DNA of 64,000 bases, from NCBI GenBank assembly GCA_037447655.1, contig JBBHKE010002481.1:1-64000 (forward strand). Direction: 5' to 3'. This document shows, piece by piece, positions 34,736 through 48,500 of this stretch. The notes under the pieces were generated by a model that saw only the letters and a program-made list of their open reading frames with translations, had not been told where the DNA came from and did not search any database. Each line of letters opens with the position of its first letter. The first letter of the stretch is position 1. Source of the stretch: Zygnema cylindricum (Eukaryota > Streptophyta > Zygnematophyceae > Zygnematales > Zygnemataceae). A program made the translations under genes and the position numbers.

Positions 34736-37700
34736 ATGGCTTCTCGTAGAGCTTTGAGGCTCGTTTCAAAAATTGAGCACACTCTTAAACGTGCCTCAAA
34801 TGCAAATGCTTGTGAGGCAAAGTCAGTGAGCAATATCTGCTCTTTTTCTGGATCTGAGGTAGCAGCAAAAATCCCTGCAGTACCAGAGATTGCCCTATCC
34901 AAGTCCAGCATTGATTCTGAATTGCGCCATGGTTTTTCATCAAGGTAATATTCTAAATGTAACAACAATCGTAGTACCGATTTGGATCCACGTTGTTGTT
35001 TCTCCAAAAATTAACATTTAAATCGCTGGTTTTTCTGTTTGTATATCTATTCTTCTTTGTGTATATACACGCATTATTTTTATTCTAACTAAAAATAATG
35101 GCATTGTGCTTGTTGATGCTATCATAGAATAATGTTAAAAATACAGCCTTCATGTGGCTCAGTCAGCAGTCCCTTGGCATGGAGTTTCACATTGTACGCT
35201 TCTTTTGTCTCTGAATAAGTTTTTTTTTTTTAATGTTGTGCCTCAGGAGTAGAATTGTTCCTGTTGGTAACAATGTGCTTCATCAAAATCTTTTACGGAG
35301 GAATTTTTCAGCAGCCGCTGATTGTAAGTATTGAATCACAGCAGTCGTCAGCATGAAATTAAATGATTGATGATTTTTGGTCAATGTATGCTCATAGATT
35401 TGTTGGAAGTCTGCTGTAAGACTGTTTTTTGTACAATGGCATGTTTGTTGGCAAAGTTAGGGTACAAGTTTTTTAATCATCTGATTTTTAGCAGCCTGAC
35501 ATTTTGTGAATGTGAAACATTCTTGGCAGTCTTTTTATATACGAAATACAAATAGCCCTTCCATGTGAAGCAGTTCTTAATTTCGGATTGCAATCATGCT
35601 TAAACTATCCTTGTGGGTTTCAGCAATTTCAGGATATTCAGCAATTTTTTGCCTTTTTTTTTGCATAACATGCAACCAACCTATTTCCAAAATGGCTTGC
35701 TGAAGCTAGACTGCTAGTTTCAAATGCAAGATAAGCTATTTCTGTCAGATGCTGACTGTCATCAAAGAAACCAATATGCTATAAGATGTTTATGTGTAAT
35801 GGAAAGGATTGTAATGAGAAAAGAATCTTAATACATGACATTTCAGACAGTAGCTTTTTCAGTAATTTGAAACATTGTCGTTAACCAGTGAATTTTGCAT
35901 GCGATAGTCTGGTCAGCTTTCCTGGGTGTTGCTCATATGATAGCCTGTGTTTCTTGCGCCCAGTCACCTTGGAACTTGACACTATATTTCAAACCCCAAC
36001 TTAAACCAGAAATGCACCCAAATTTCTTTCTAATGCAGTGCCTCCGTATGAGGAGATTGGTATGCCATCTTTATCTCCGACAATGACACAGGTGCTTAAA
36101 TGTCTCATCTCCACAAATAGTTACTTAGTTATTAAGATGACCAAAACAGGTAAAAAACAGTTTCTGTTTTGGAGGTCATACTTTAATACTCATAGTTGTG
36201 TCACTTGTGGATTTGAGTGGCGTCGGTAAAACCTAAACATTTGCGTTATTGTCAAGCAATTCCGTGGGAGGGTTTTGCTTTAGTCCAAGTGAACAACAAT
36301 TCTTATATGCTATAAAAATCTTTGGTTATTCTTTTGTGTTGACTATTTGCTGGGTTGATACCATGCCTATGTTATGGAAGGCTTGGGAAGTGTTAGGAAA
36401 GGAGACGGAGTTTTACTTTTCTTGTTAGAAATATTGGAGGGTTGACGGATACATGGATTTATGAATGCTTATTGGCGCAGTCCGACAATAGTGTGTTGCA
36501 TCTTAATCAGTTTTTCCATACTGTCGAAATTACAACAAATTAAAACAGGCTTTTGTAGCTTAATTAACATTTTTTTGCCCTTTGCTACATGAATTTTGGC
36601 AACCTTTGGATCCAGCTGATGTGATTTTTTTCCTTCTTCACCTTTAAAGGTACTTCCTATAAATATTTTTTCTGCACTAATAGGACTTGATGCTTTTGCA
36701 TGCAGGGAAATGTGGCCAAGTGGAGGAAAAAAGTTGGTGACTCTGTTGCAGCAGGAGATGTTTTGTGTGAAATTGAAACGGTAAAGTTTTTCTAGACATT
36801 TATTTGTGACTCGTATACCTGTTGGGGAATCTAAGAAGGGGCAGAAATGTAACTTTTTGTGTTTCGTGTGCCATTATGTTTTTGGCAATGTAAATGCAGC
36901 TTGTCCCCCTTAATCTTATATATAAAAGAAACCTAAATTAGTTCGTTTAAGGTTGTGTGGGAGCTAATTTGTTATATTCTACTGAGTGGGGACATATAAA
37001 CCTTTAAGAAAAAAAAACACTTTACCTTGTTCGAGGATATTGCAGGACAAGGCAACTCTGGAAATGGAATCTATGGAGGACGGATTTATTGCGAAAATCC
37101 TTCTTGGTGATGGTGCCAAAGACATTCCTGTTGGCCAGGTACAGTTTTTTGACAGCTTTAATCATTGCTGGTGCAGGAGGATGTAATAAGCTTCTGAAAC
37201 GTTTCCACTCCAAATGAACTTAATGTATATTTCAAAAGTAACTGTAATTGCAGTCTTGTTGCCACAAGCAGCAATAATACTGTCGTTCTGTTTCTCTTCT
37301 TTTACATGAATTGTTCAGGGATTTTTTTTTTTACATAACATGTCAGAAAAATGGACCTCCGTCCTGTTTAAATGATTCAATTCTAGCCAAGCGAATAGCA
37401 ACAAGTAAAATTGACACTCACTTTTCTGGACTCAAAAAGGATTCAATCACACTCGTTTTGCTTAAATGGAATTTCGTAATATGCCAAAAAGAAAGAATGG
37501 ACTTCACAGCAAATTTGATCATGTTGACCGTAAATGAACTGTTTATGGAGCAGTTAAACCATATCTGGACTTATGTAGCGACAAGTTTGGTAGGTACCAG
37601 CTTTATTGAGCTGGTAATAATTATTTCTGAAGAGGTTTTTTCTTCCTTTCTGCAGCCTATTGCCATTATGGTCGAAAATGAAGGAGACATCCCAAAATTT

Positions 37701-40700
37701 GCTGATTTTTCTCTTGGAGGTGCCCCACCTCCCCCTGCCTCGAAGGAAGAACCGTCCCCTCCTTCTCCTCCCCCTCCACCCCCTCCACCACAGCAAGAGG
37801 CTCCTAAAGCAGCTCCTCCTTCCTCCCCCTCATCTAGCCCCCCTTCTGTGGAAGGCCGAGTGTTTGCTAGTCCAGCAGCGAGAAAGTTGGCCGAAGACAA
37901 CAAGGTAATTTTTTTTCAGTAAAAGCCTTTTATTTCTGGAATTTTAATCCTGAAGAGCTTCACAAATTTCATTGATAGTTTCACAATCATCAGTGGTATG
38001 GATTTTCAAATTTTGTCTCACAAAATGAAAGCATACCCATCCAAAGTATCTCTTTACACCTCCATTATTTAAAAACAATCGTGTCACTTTTTAAGTCAAT
38101 GGTTGTATGTAGTTTGAAATTGTGGTGGGGCAAAATTGGAGAGTGAAATACAGAAGTGCGGTGGAAATACATGATGGCACACACCCGTTCGTGTCATTTT
38201 CAATCAAAACTACAAAACATGTAATGCACTGGATGAAGCATTCTTTTTGAGTTCATTTCGTTTGAGGGTACTCTAATAGTGTTTTTACAGTGTTTCAGAA
38301 GTGTTCTTACTAGTTCTCCTTTTTTCTGGCATCCCTCTTTTGGTGTTTATGCTTTTCTGTTAAATTTCTCAAAGATCTTCACTAAATGTTTTTTGGCCTT
38401 TTTTTTTTTTTTACTTGGCAGGTGGACCTTTCACAAATAAAGGGCACTGGACCAGATTTGCGGATAGTGAAAGCAGACATTGAAGAATATCTTGGTAAGT
38501 CTACTATACACTTCAATATTGTTGATATTTTGTGTTTAGAGGGAAAAGACGGGACCAAATCAGTTTTTTTAATGTAGTTAGCTGTTAAACTAGTTAAAAC
38601 TTTCTGAAACTGTGTTGGCTGGAAAGTTGTGTCCAAGTAGTTGTTAAACCCCTCAATGTAATTATTCTTTGGCCACTGAATCTTATTATTGTACACCAAT
38701 CAATGACAAAGATGGTGTATGAGCGTGTTTATTTTTTATTAGTGTGTTTACCTTTTTCTTCTAGACGTTCACCTGCATTCTTGAGGCGTCTCTTTTGGAA
38801 ACCTATGCGGACTTCTGGTTTATTTGTTTCTGATGAATCTTTTTGAGATATTTGGTTCCAATTTTGTAATGAAATGTTTGAAATCTGTTTGGTTTTTTAT
38901 ATCAATGAAATTATGTTGAATTCTTGTGTACAGCTAAAGGACCTGTCAAAGGAAAAGAAGCTGTTTCCAGTGCTCCTTCTGCTAAAGCAGCACCCCCTGT
39001 GGAAGGAGTTGACTATACAGATCTCCCACACAGTCAAATAAGGAAGGTGGGTAGTCTGTTTAGATAGGGGATCTTTTTTGTCTTGCTACTAAATGAGCGT
39101 TTTTTCTCTTGCCATAACGAAATGAAATGTGTTTTTTTGTCTTGCTAGAGCAAAATTGGAATGAAATTTAATGACCTTTTCGAATTGCAGATCGGTTTAG
39201 AATTATGCAGATTGGTTTATATATGCTTTCTGTTTGATTTCTTTGGGGGGTTGCAGATTGTTGCGCAGAGGTTATTGCAATCTAAGCAAACTATTCCACA
39301 TTACTATCTGACAGTTGACGTCCGAGTTGACAATCTTTCTAAGTACTCTGTCCAACCCTTCCTTTCTTTGAGCTTTAGTCTAATTTTTTAAAATTCAGGA
39401 AATAGAATGGCTGGTAACTCTGTTGAACTCGATTCCAGCTTGCAAATTGGATAGTATTCGACTACAAAGCTGGATTATTGCGATATAGTGCTAAAGATGA
39501 CCTGACAGGAATTTTGACTAGGCAGTTGCAAACGTGAACTAAAAATATTATAAAATAAATAGGAATATTATTTAAGAATATAAAATATACACTTATATGC
39601 CTGTTTCTTTTTTATTGTGAATTGCAGATTAAGAGCACAACTCAATGCAGTACAGGAGAAGGCCGGTGGAAAGAAACTTTCTCTTAATGACTTTGTAATC
39701 AAGGTGAGACTTACGTTCTTTTACCTTCTTGCAAGTAATTTCTTAGTGATTTTTAGTATTTTGGTTTCCGTTTAGAGATTTGGATTTGACATGTATTCAT
39801 GCAAATTCTTTTTTTGTCGATCATTGACTTTAGGAGTATTGAGCACATTAGACTATACGTCCGAATTTGAACTGTTGTACGGAGTTATATAGTATTCTGT
39901 TTTTTCTACGAAATGCTTAGTTCAGATGCTACTGTATGACTATATGAACCGTGAAACCGCCTAAACTGCATTAAGTTAAATCATCTAATCTGCTCAATAA
40001 GTTAAGCTTTTAAACTGCTTCAATAAGGTTAATCGCCTTAACTGGCAAGTATAATGTACTTGGAAATCGAGTTTCACCAGCTTGATGCAATTTGCTCGTG
40101 TGTATATTTTGCCTTAGGTTTTTTGTGTATGTACTTGTGTTTGTTAATTTGCTTTCTTCAGTTTTGCTTTTTTCTGTTGTCATTTGCAGGCAGCTGCTTT
40201 GTCTTTGAAGAAAGTACCTCAGGTCAACGCTTCATGGACGGATGACTACATTCGCCAGTATGAAACCCTCCTCATGATTTTTTTTCTTTTTTTTTTTGGT
40301 ACTAGTTCGTTGCTGTGACTCATTTTGGCCAAGCTTTTTTTTCATATTTTTATTTTATTTTGGATGCATTTTAGTTATGTGCGTATCGTTTTAGAGGTGA
40401 TGTGTTGTTTTCACATTTTTTTTTTTGAAAAAGACAATATGTTGCTATGTTTTCCGAAAGCGAAGTGTATTTCTGTACTCTCATTCTTTTTTGCCGAATG
40501 TTTTATTTAACTCAAAAGTTTGGCCCTTATAGCTGTCTCCTAGAGTTGTTCGTTGCTCATCTGACAGCTTGACTTTAAGTTAAATTAAAACAAGAAGCAG
40601 TTTTTTTGAATATTTGGGAACGAGAATGCTCTTTTTTTGTCCTTGACTCACTTTCCCGTGACATGCCTAGGAATGTGAAATATTAGAAAGATAATGCCTT

Positions 40701-43341
40701 TTTTTTTGGGTTGTTTTTCAAATTTTGGGAACAGATACCATAATGTGGATATCAGTGTTGCTGTACAGACCGATTTTGGTCTCATGGTCCCCATTGTTAA
40801 GGTGACTACAGGAAAAATCACTAAAAATTGGAAAAGCTAGAAGAATTCACATGTTTTTTAGTCTCTTGCCACTCAAGTGTTCGGTCAAGATTTTGCTAGA
40901 TATGCTTTCTGTTTATCATAGAATTACATACGAAGTTCTTTACGTTTATTGGTCAGTTATCGCCAATTATTGCGATATCGATATGTATCGGCAAACTCAA
41001 TGTAAACCTAATTTTTGGTGTAGCAATGGTATGATATGTCGACTTCAGATTCGTCCGATACGCAACACTAGACTGTGAATCACTGTAGCGTTAATAACAT
41101 TTGAACACAAAATAACGTTATTAATACTAGTTTTTTTTGTGGTTCACAATCATCCACGCCATTTGGACCGGAAATTGAATTGTTAACACTAAGACAGGCC
41201 TCATACTAATTTAGCCTAACAGTGATTCATGGTGTAGACTAATTAAATTTTCAAGGATATGGATCTTTCAAAACTCAATCATTAAATACGCCTGATACAG
41301 ATAGTGGGGAGTGGTGTGATAAAGTTTGTCTCTGTACAGTTTTTTTCTTCTTGTGTTATAATGTCAACTTCTTTTTAAAGCTTACATTGCATTGCATAAC
41401 TTTTGGTGTTGGTTTTTTTGTTTACGTTATTTAATAACTTCCTTCATGTTTCATCATGATCATGTCTGCTAATCATAATGGAATCCTATCAGAAAAGATT
41501 GTAGCTTTTTTGAATTTTTTTTTTTGAGTTTTCTAAACTGGAAGTCAAACACTTTGGACTGACAGGATGCGGACAAGAAAGGACTCGCAACCATATCAGA
41601 GAACGTGAAGGCACTTGCAGAGAAAGCCCGGGAAAATAAATTAAAACCAGACGAGTTCCAGGTGCGAGGGAGAGGGGAAGGGAGAGGGGAGAGATTTATG
41701 TTTTTGGTCTCTTTTGCTGATGTGAAATAGATTATGGTATCAATGTGCATCTTTGAAACTTTCAAGAAAGAGACATGAGAAAGAAAAAACCGGTGTGCAA
41801 GAAAAGGGACTGGGGTCTTTGTTTCTTTAAAGGTTAGTTTGTAACCCGCTTGTTGCTCTGTTTATGTCTTGGCTATTTATTGAAATAAATAATGGATCTG
41901 ACACAAAGATGTTGGAATCTCGTACATTGTCGGTACTTGAAAAGACAACTGAGTTCTTCAGCTGTGAACTATACTGTTTCTACTATATTTGAACACTTTT
42001 ATGTTGAATAAATTAGGTGAGGGGCTTCAAAACAAAATACTATCTTCGTGTATTGAATTCTACAAGATTGCTCTGATTTCTACGAGATTTTTTTGTGGAC
42101 TAAAGTTACACAAAAATAATATTATGGACAAAAACCTCTATAGAGAGTGGAGAATGGAGAGTGGAGAGTTGAGAGTGGGGGAGTAAATTCACTCCCTTTA
42201 ATTAAGAAATCTTTACTTCATGATTTTTTGCAGGGAGGTACATTCGCGATTTCTAATCTTGGAATGTATGGTGTCAAATCATTTGCTGCTATTATCAATC
42301 CTCCTCAAGCCTGTATTCTCGCAGTTGGAAGCAGTAAGTTTCTTTCTTTGTCTTTTGCCGTTCACTTTGTACGTTTCTTATTTTGTTGTTTTCGTTCTCT
42401 TTGTTTGTTTCTTTTTGTCTTTCTCTTTGTATGATTCTTTCTTTCCCTTCTGCCTTTGACTTTCTTTTCCCTTTGTTCATTTCTCTCTTTCCGTCCCTGT
42501 TTCTTTAGTCACAGTATCTTTCTTGCTCCTTTCTTTACATTTTTTTATCGGTCGCTCTCTTCTTCATTATGCTTTCAGATCAATTTTCAAAACAATCACA
42601 GTCCACAGGCAGTCAGGAAACAATTAGTCGCAAGTATCTGTATCCCTTTTTCTTTTCATTATTTTTCTCTTGATCATCAACTTGACAACTTTGTCTGCTG
42701 ACCTGTTTCGCTGTGAAATAGGATCAGTCTAACAGCAAAAATTTGTTTATGCATCTTTTTCTCACTTATATTGCGCCTTTTTTTATTCCAATTTTGGGAT
42801 TTCCAAACATTCGGGAGAACAGGAATTTAGGGGGAATCCATGAAGTAAGCGAGAGTCTGAAGGATGCTAACTTGGAGTGAACTGTTTTGCAGCCGAAGCA
42901 CGAGTTGTTCCTGGAAAGGGAGAGGGAGAATATGAGAAAGCGACATATATGTCTGTCACCTTAAGCTGTGATCACCGTGTTATTGATGGTAATTCACGAA
43001 AAAATATTCCATATTTTTCCCGACAATTTTGTTTTGTGTGTGTGTGTGTGTGTGTGTTATCAACACCAATCCATAATGAAGCCCTTTCATGATCTCCTAT
43101 TTTCACATCTTTCCTTTTTTTCCGTTGTTAACTGTCATACAAATGATTTCCCACCTGCACTGATTTTTTTCTTTTTTTTGGTGCCTGCAATTTGCGGTAG
43201 TTTGAACAGAGTATGATCCCAGTTCCCCCCTTAATAAAAAAAAATGTTTTTTTTTTGGTGCTTTTCGCAGGTGCCCTAGGAGCTCAGTGGTTGGGAGCTT
43301 TTAAGACTCTTGTGGAAGATCCTGTTACGCTACTTTTATAA
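34736..43341 (+). CDS. DLAT: Mitochondrial pyruvate dehydrogenase complex E2 (dihydrolipoamide acetyltransferase)
   Basis: It transfers acetyl groups from E1 to CoA through a swinging lipoyl arm in the matrix. Sixteen exons: 34736-34944, 35247-35323, 36039-36091, 36706-36780, 37046-37138, 37656-37904, 38422-38494, 38934-39046, 39257-39342, 39628-39703, 40190-40257, 40735-40801, 41566-41661, 42234-42333, 42893-42988, 43271-43341. All introns are GT-AG and phases join exactly to 533 residues. An Arg/Ser-rich presequence ([20 protein letters not shown]) implies mitochondria. One lipoyl domain (about 97-172) has [10 protein letters not shown], lipoyl Lys140. A Pro/Ser hinge (190-232) precedes the E1/E3-binding domain (237-277, [20 protein letters not shown]). 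The catalytic domain (about 302-533) has SCDHRVIDG with His506 and Asp510. It looks intact. Plastid E2 or other 2-oxoacid E2s are less likely given [11 protein letters not shown] and the presequence. Confidence 0.95.
41071..41234. mobile_element. Degenerate short MITE in E2 intron 12
   Basis: The left end GACTGTGAATCACTGTAGCG and the right end AACAGTGATTCATGGTG are decayed versions of the CACCG termini, and both are bordered by TA. At 164 bp it is the shortest copy. It lies within the intron (40802-41565), away from the splice sites. Confidence 0.5.
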
Positions 43342-45558
43342 GTGTGGAAACAAGAAACCGGCGGTGGGTTTTTGGAAGAAAATCGAAATTTCTTCATTTT
43401 GGGAATGACGTTAGAAGTGTCGATGAATATAACAATGATAATAGATTGTTATAAAAAAATCATTTGAGCCCTTGGGCAAAAGTCATAAGGTTGTTTCAAA
43501 AAGCCACTACGGGGCACCTCTGTTAGTAGCCTCCAATTGAGAATCTCATAGTTAAGTTCTGACAAAATACGACCAACCTGAGTAAGAGTGCCAAAATGAA
43601 ATGAAAAAGAAACTCACAAAAAGTATAGCAGGTGCTGATTGTTTTAGGTTTCTAAAAACTCTGACACTCTACTGGTATGGTTTGGCTTTAAGAGATGGAT
43701 GAGACTGGAATTTTTCTAAACACATATGTTATATTTTTTGTTTTGTGTCTAGATAACCAAAACGTCTATTTCCCATCTTAAAAATGTCATATTTTTATTT
43801 CTTCCTTTTTTCCTTATGCTTGTTTGGAAAGCCCTTGACTTTCGTTATTGAAGGTGTGCAATGGTGGATATGTGCGGAAGCATGTATTGATGTCTACGGA
43901 TGTTGGAAGATGTGAGAAGTATTCAATTCCTTTCCTGTTTAACCATAATAGTATATATTACATCACATGGAACTGTGAAAACGGTTGTGCTTTGATTTGG
44001 TGCGTTTAGCCACGCATTTCATATTGCTGTGCCAACTGCCTAAATGTGTTGATGTTCAGAAGGCCTCGTATCCACAGGGCAAAATCACAATATAGCCATC
44101 CAGATGCACCTTGCAATCACACGCTCACAAGAAAAACTTTTCTGAGAGTTATGTTTTACTATGTGTACCCCCCTTTATACTGAAATGTGCTTCCTTTCTT
44201 GAGTGGTATCATTTGCTGGGTTTCGCATGAGCCAGAAGTCTCAAGCATCAGCCGTCACTTGCAAAGTAACCTCAAAAGTCTTCTATTTTTTTTTTTGTTT
44301 GGGGTTCTTACATGTCAGCCGATGATGGCAAAAAGGAGGTTTTGAAATGATCGAATCAGCCGATGAATCCAGGGAGTATGCTGGGCATTGCTCTCGTATG
44401 TTTCATTCTATATAGAAATCCTCATTAATATCTATCTATGAACCTTAGAAAAAACATATGTTTATGAACCTTAGAGTGGACTCCAATCAGAGGGTTCTGA
44501 CGGTTATAATGCATTTCAATGGACAGAACCTCAGATTGGAATCCTCCCTAAAGTTAATAAACAAAAATTATATGTTGTACTGCACGGTGGATCTATGACT
44601 GGTCTTCCAAATGGCCCAAAGAGCTCGTAATTAATGAGGTGGAAGCAGGTCCAATGATAATCTTAAAAAAAAAAAAACAAAAAAAAAACATGTGCAGTCA
44701 TAGTTTTGATAAATACTTCTAACACTCAAACATTGTTCTTATTGTCTTCAGATTCCTTTTCCCGGCTTCAAACTCTTTACCAATGTCATTGACTGCATAC
44801 TTTGTTAGCTAATCCTTGATAGAATGAACTTCAGTCAGTTATGAGGCTTTCACTGACCTGACCCATGGCAGGTCCGTTACCAAGGGTATTGAGTTTATAG
44901 AAGCCCACCCTCATTTGCAGGTATAGATGTAAGCCAGCTTAGAGTTTCTACCAGCAATTTTAAAACATGCAACACCGTCCAAACTGGGTTTTTATCATCA
45001 TAGCTATTTTTCTGGGCCGTTTTTTTCGCATTTTACCCTCCTTATTACCCAGATGGTTTTTCCATCGCAAGTTTTTGCAATAAATTCATCCGTCTGTCAT
45101 ATTCCTGAGTAGAACCACACAACTTTAACTGGCAAGACATATATTCCTAAACAACTCTCTTGTTTTCCGATTCTTTTATAATCAGCAGAAATACTGTGAC
45201 AGGTCACAGTAATTACTGCACTGAGCCATGCCCGAAATATTTCTAGCTCCCATTACATCTTATTTTTTTTCGCTCATGCTAATGAATCGCTAATCTACAT
45301 CTTAATTTTTTTCGCTCAAGCTAACGAATCACTAATCTTTCTATCTGTACATGAACTATTTATTCTCAACTTCCTATGTAGGCAAACTTCCTCCAAAATA
45401 AAATAAAAAATTCGAAACTGACACGAACACCAACACTCCAACTGACAACTAGCGGAGCTTTTATATTGTGCCTTGTCTTAATGATGGGGATCCACCTCGT
45501 CAATTCTGAAAAAGACATTTTTTCAAAAAGAAAAGTGTTGTCCCTCCAGCGTTATGAT
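43342..45558. other. Intergenic DNA between the E2 gene and gene B (tail-to-tail)
   Basis: The E2 gene and gene B converge here, so both 3' UTRs lie in this stretch. It is AT-rich with A runs near 44665. A short motif, ATGAACCTTAGA, is repeated near 44439 and 44463. I see no coding frame or paired terminal repeats. Confidence 0.5.
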
Positions 45559-48500
45559 TCACAATTCTAAACGTTCGAACCGCTTTTCTCGGAGTCCAAA
45601 GGCTTCCTGCAACCTATCTGCTTCCTCGTCTGCTAAGTCAGGTTCCATTTTTAGCAATTCTGCCTTATCAAACTCCTCTCTCTCTGCTGCTTCATCAATT
45701 TCTTGTTTCGCAACAACGGCCACTAACCTCAACCATTCACACCGAACTGTAGCAATTCCTCTGTCGCTCCCGACCAGTTTCTCTTTCATCTCAGAAATTA
45801 TCATTGCTCTTTTATTTCTGTCCAGTTCCATTGCCTCAAGCTGTGTGCCTAGGACTTTAAATTCTTCCTCCAATTCGGCGATCTCGCCCACCAAAAGTTT
45901 GGCATCAGTCCCGAATCGGGCGGCTTCCGTAAAGTTTTTCAAACTTGCCGCCAGTTTTTTCTCCATTTGTAATTCTGCTAGTCTCTTTTCAGAAAATGTC
46001 AACTGTGCCTGACACGTGGCTCTGTCTTGTTGAAGCTTCGTCCGAGCAATATCAAGTATCTGCGAATCCAATCAAACGTCCAATTTTACAAACATGTTTG
46101 TCTGTATTTCTGACTTGTTTGGAATAAATAAGAGGAAAAGGAGGCAGCAAATTATTTGTAAAGATTTCAGACAAAATATAAATACCAGAAAATGAAGGCA
46201 AAAAGAAAAAGAAACATAAACCACTCAAGTATAATAAGTAAACTAGGTCGAAAGTTGGAAAAACATAAAATTCCCTAAGAGGACAAGGCGAAAGAGAAGA
46301 GGAATAAAGGGTTACATAAGGCAACAAGAGTCCTAACTCTTCTAAAGGAAACCACATACACAGAATTTATTCATGTTGCTCGTGAGTAATCGCAGTTCGT
46401 GCCAAAATTTGTAAGCATCAAACGTTATTTTGTACGATTACTTTGAATACTCCCAGTAGCGTTAGTACATGCATATATCTGATTCCCCTATCGGTCCGAT
46501 ACAATCATCATTACATGGACCATTTGAGACTCGATTAGAGATGTACCTTCAACGCATCCTCCTCTCCTGCAATTTGTTGTTGTAAAGTGGTTTGTATTTC
46601 CCAAAGTGACCTCTCTTGCACCGCCAGCTCTCCTAACTTCTCCTTTATTGCTCTTCCTACAGAAGCCCTAGATCTTTTTTCTACTTCTACTTCCTTCTCA
46701 AGGGTTTCCTTTATCCCCCCTGCAATTTTTACAACTTCAGCGCACATCTCGATATTCTGTTCTGCTTTTAACTTCAGCCCTTCTACTTCGCATCTCTGAA
46801 CCCTTAGGTTCTCCACTTCTTTATCTAGTACTGCCTTATCTTCCGCAACTCTCCTTGCTTCCAGTTGCAGTCCTGACTTTAATTTATCGAAGTTCGAAAC
46901 CAGAAGCTCAACTGCTTCGTTAACAGCAAGTATGTCTTTGCTCCATGCTTCAACTTCAGTGAGTTTAGCATTCAACTGTTGTTGTAACTCAGTCAATTCC
47001 TCCATTAATTTACCCTTCTCATGAACTAACAGTCGCTGGTCCTCACATTTTGAATCCTTTGTTGCCTGCAGTTTCACGTTTAACTCTCGTACTCGATCCT
47101 CCATTACCTGCTGTTCTATTAACACTCTCTGTCTCCTCATTTCCAAGGCATCTTCCTTGTTGGACAATATCTCCAGTTCTGCAAGTTTACTAGGTTTAGT
47201 TTCTCTTGTAATTAAATTTGCTTCCTCCATAACTTCCTGCAAATTGGGTCACAATTTCAAGCAAAGAAAGTGTGAGAAGAAACATTGCTGAAATATTTTC
47301 CTGCAACCGCAAAACCACTGTTGGATTTGCACGGAAGACAAAATGACAATTTGCAACCCTTCAAAAAAACCACGTCACAAAAATATGTCAAACATTGAGA
47401 GTTCCCGTTCAAACTTCCTCGCGATATCTAAATCCACAAACTAAGAGGTAAATGTGAAGCCCATGACTTGAAGCATCCACCCAACAAAGGTCAAAACAAG
47501 CAACAAGATCGAACGAGACAAAAAAAAAAATTGACAACAAACACTGAGCACCCTAAATTCAATGAACAAGACAAGATTTAGCAAGGCTCCAGAAAGCACC
47601 TTGTGTAAGGCCATCAGCTGTTGCAGTTCTACCCTGTCAGACGACACCGCCACGATATTTTCCTTATCCCTAATTAAAAAGGAATCATACTCCTCTTCTG
47701 CTGCAGTAGCCTCATCTACTGAAGCCTTCGCCTCCCTCTCTGCCAATTCTATCATCTTGCTCAGCTTAACTTTATCTGCTTCAAGCGCTTCTGCAAATTG
47801 ACTTTCCAAAAGCTTCAACTTTGTTATAGCATTAACCATTTTCCGGGTCAGTTTCTGTCTCTTCTGGATGGCTACCAGAAATTTGGCATCAAGAGAAGTT
47901 TCCGCTTCCTGAAAGCAAGATGCACGAGCATCTATTTCAGCTTCAATGTCTGAAAGCTTAGACTCAAATTCTGAAGGAGACTTTCCCGAGAAGCCAGATG
48001 CACTAAACTCATCGCATTGTTCATCAATTGGTATCACCGGACTTGATAAGTATTCCGCATCCACCTCTTTGGATCTGGCCTCAAGCTCTTCTAAAGCGAT
48101 AAGTAAATCCTCTAAACGAGCTCGAAATTCCCATTTCCTTTCCACGCAACGAAGCAGAATGCCAACAGTTTTTTCCAAAGCATCTTTGGGCATTGCCCGA
48201 CTCCTTGGATCCAAATATTTACAGAAATGTTCAACAACCACACTAAACTTCCCTGGACGCAGATCCCACCGGCTGTCTGCTACTGCGGCTTCCTCTGCTG
48301 GAATAGGAATATCCTCCTCAGAATTTAAGTCATCGAGAGATGACGCCAGGTCTTTCCGAACAGGCTGTTTTTTAAACTTGTCATAGAGACGATGGAGGTC
48401 ATGGATGTGACAAATTCCTGTTAGCACTTGCATAATAATGAGCCCAAGAGCATACGTGTCTGAATGTGCGCTAACAAATCCAGTATTTAAAATATGTGGG

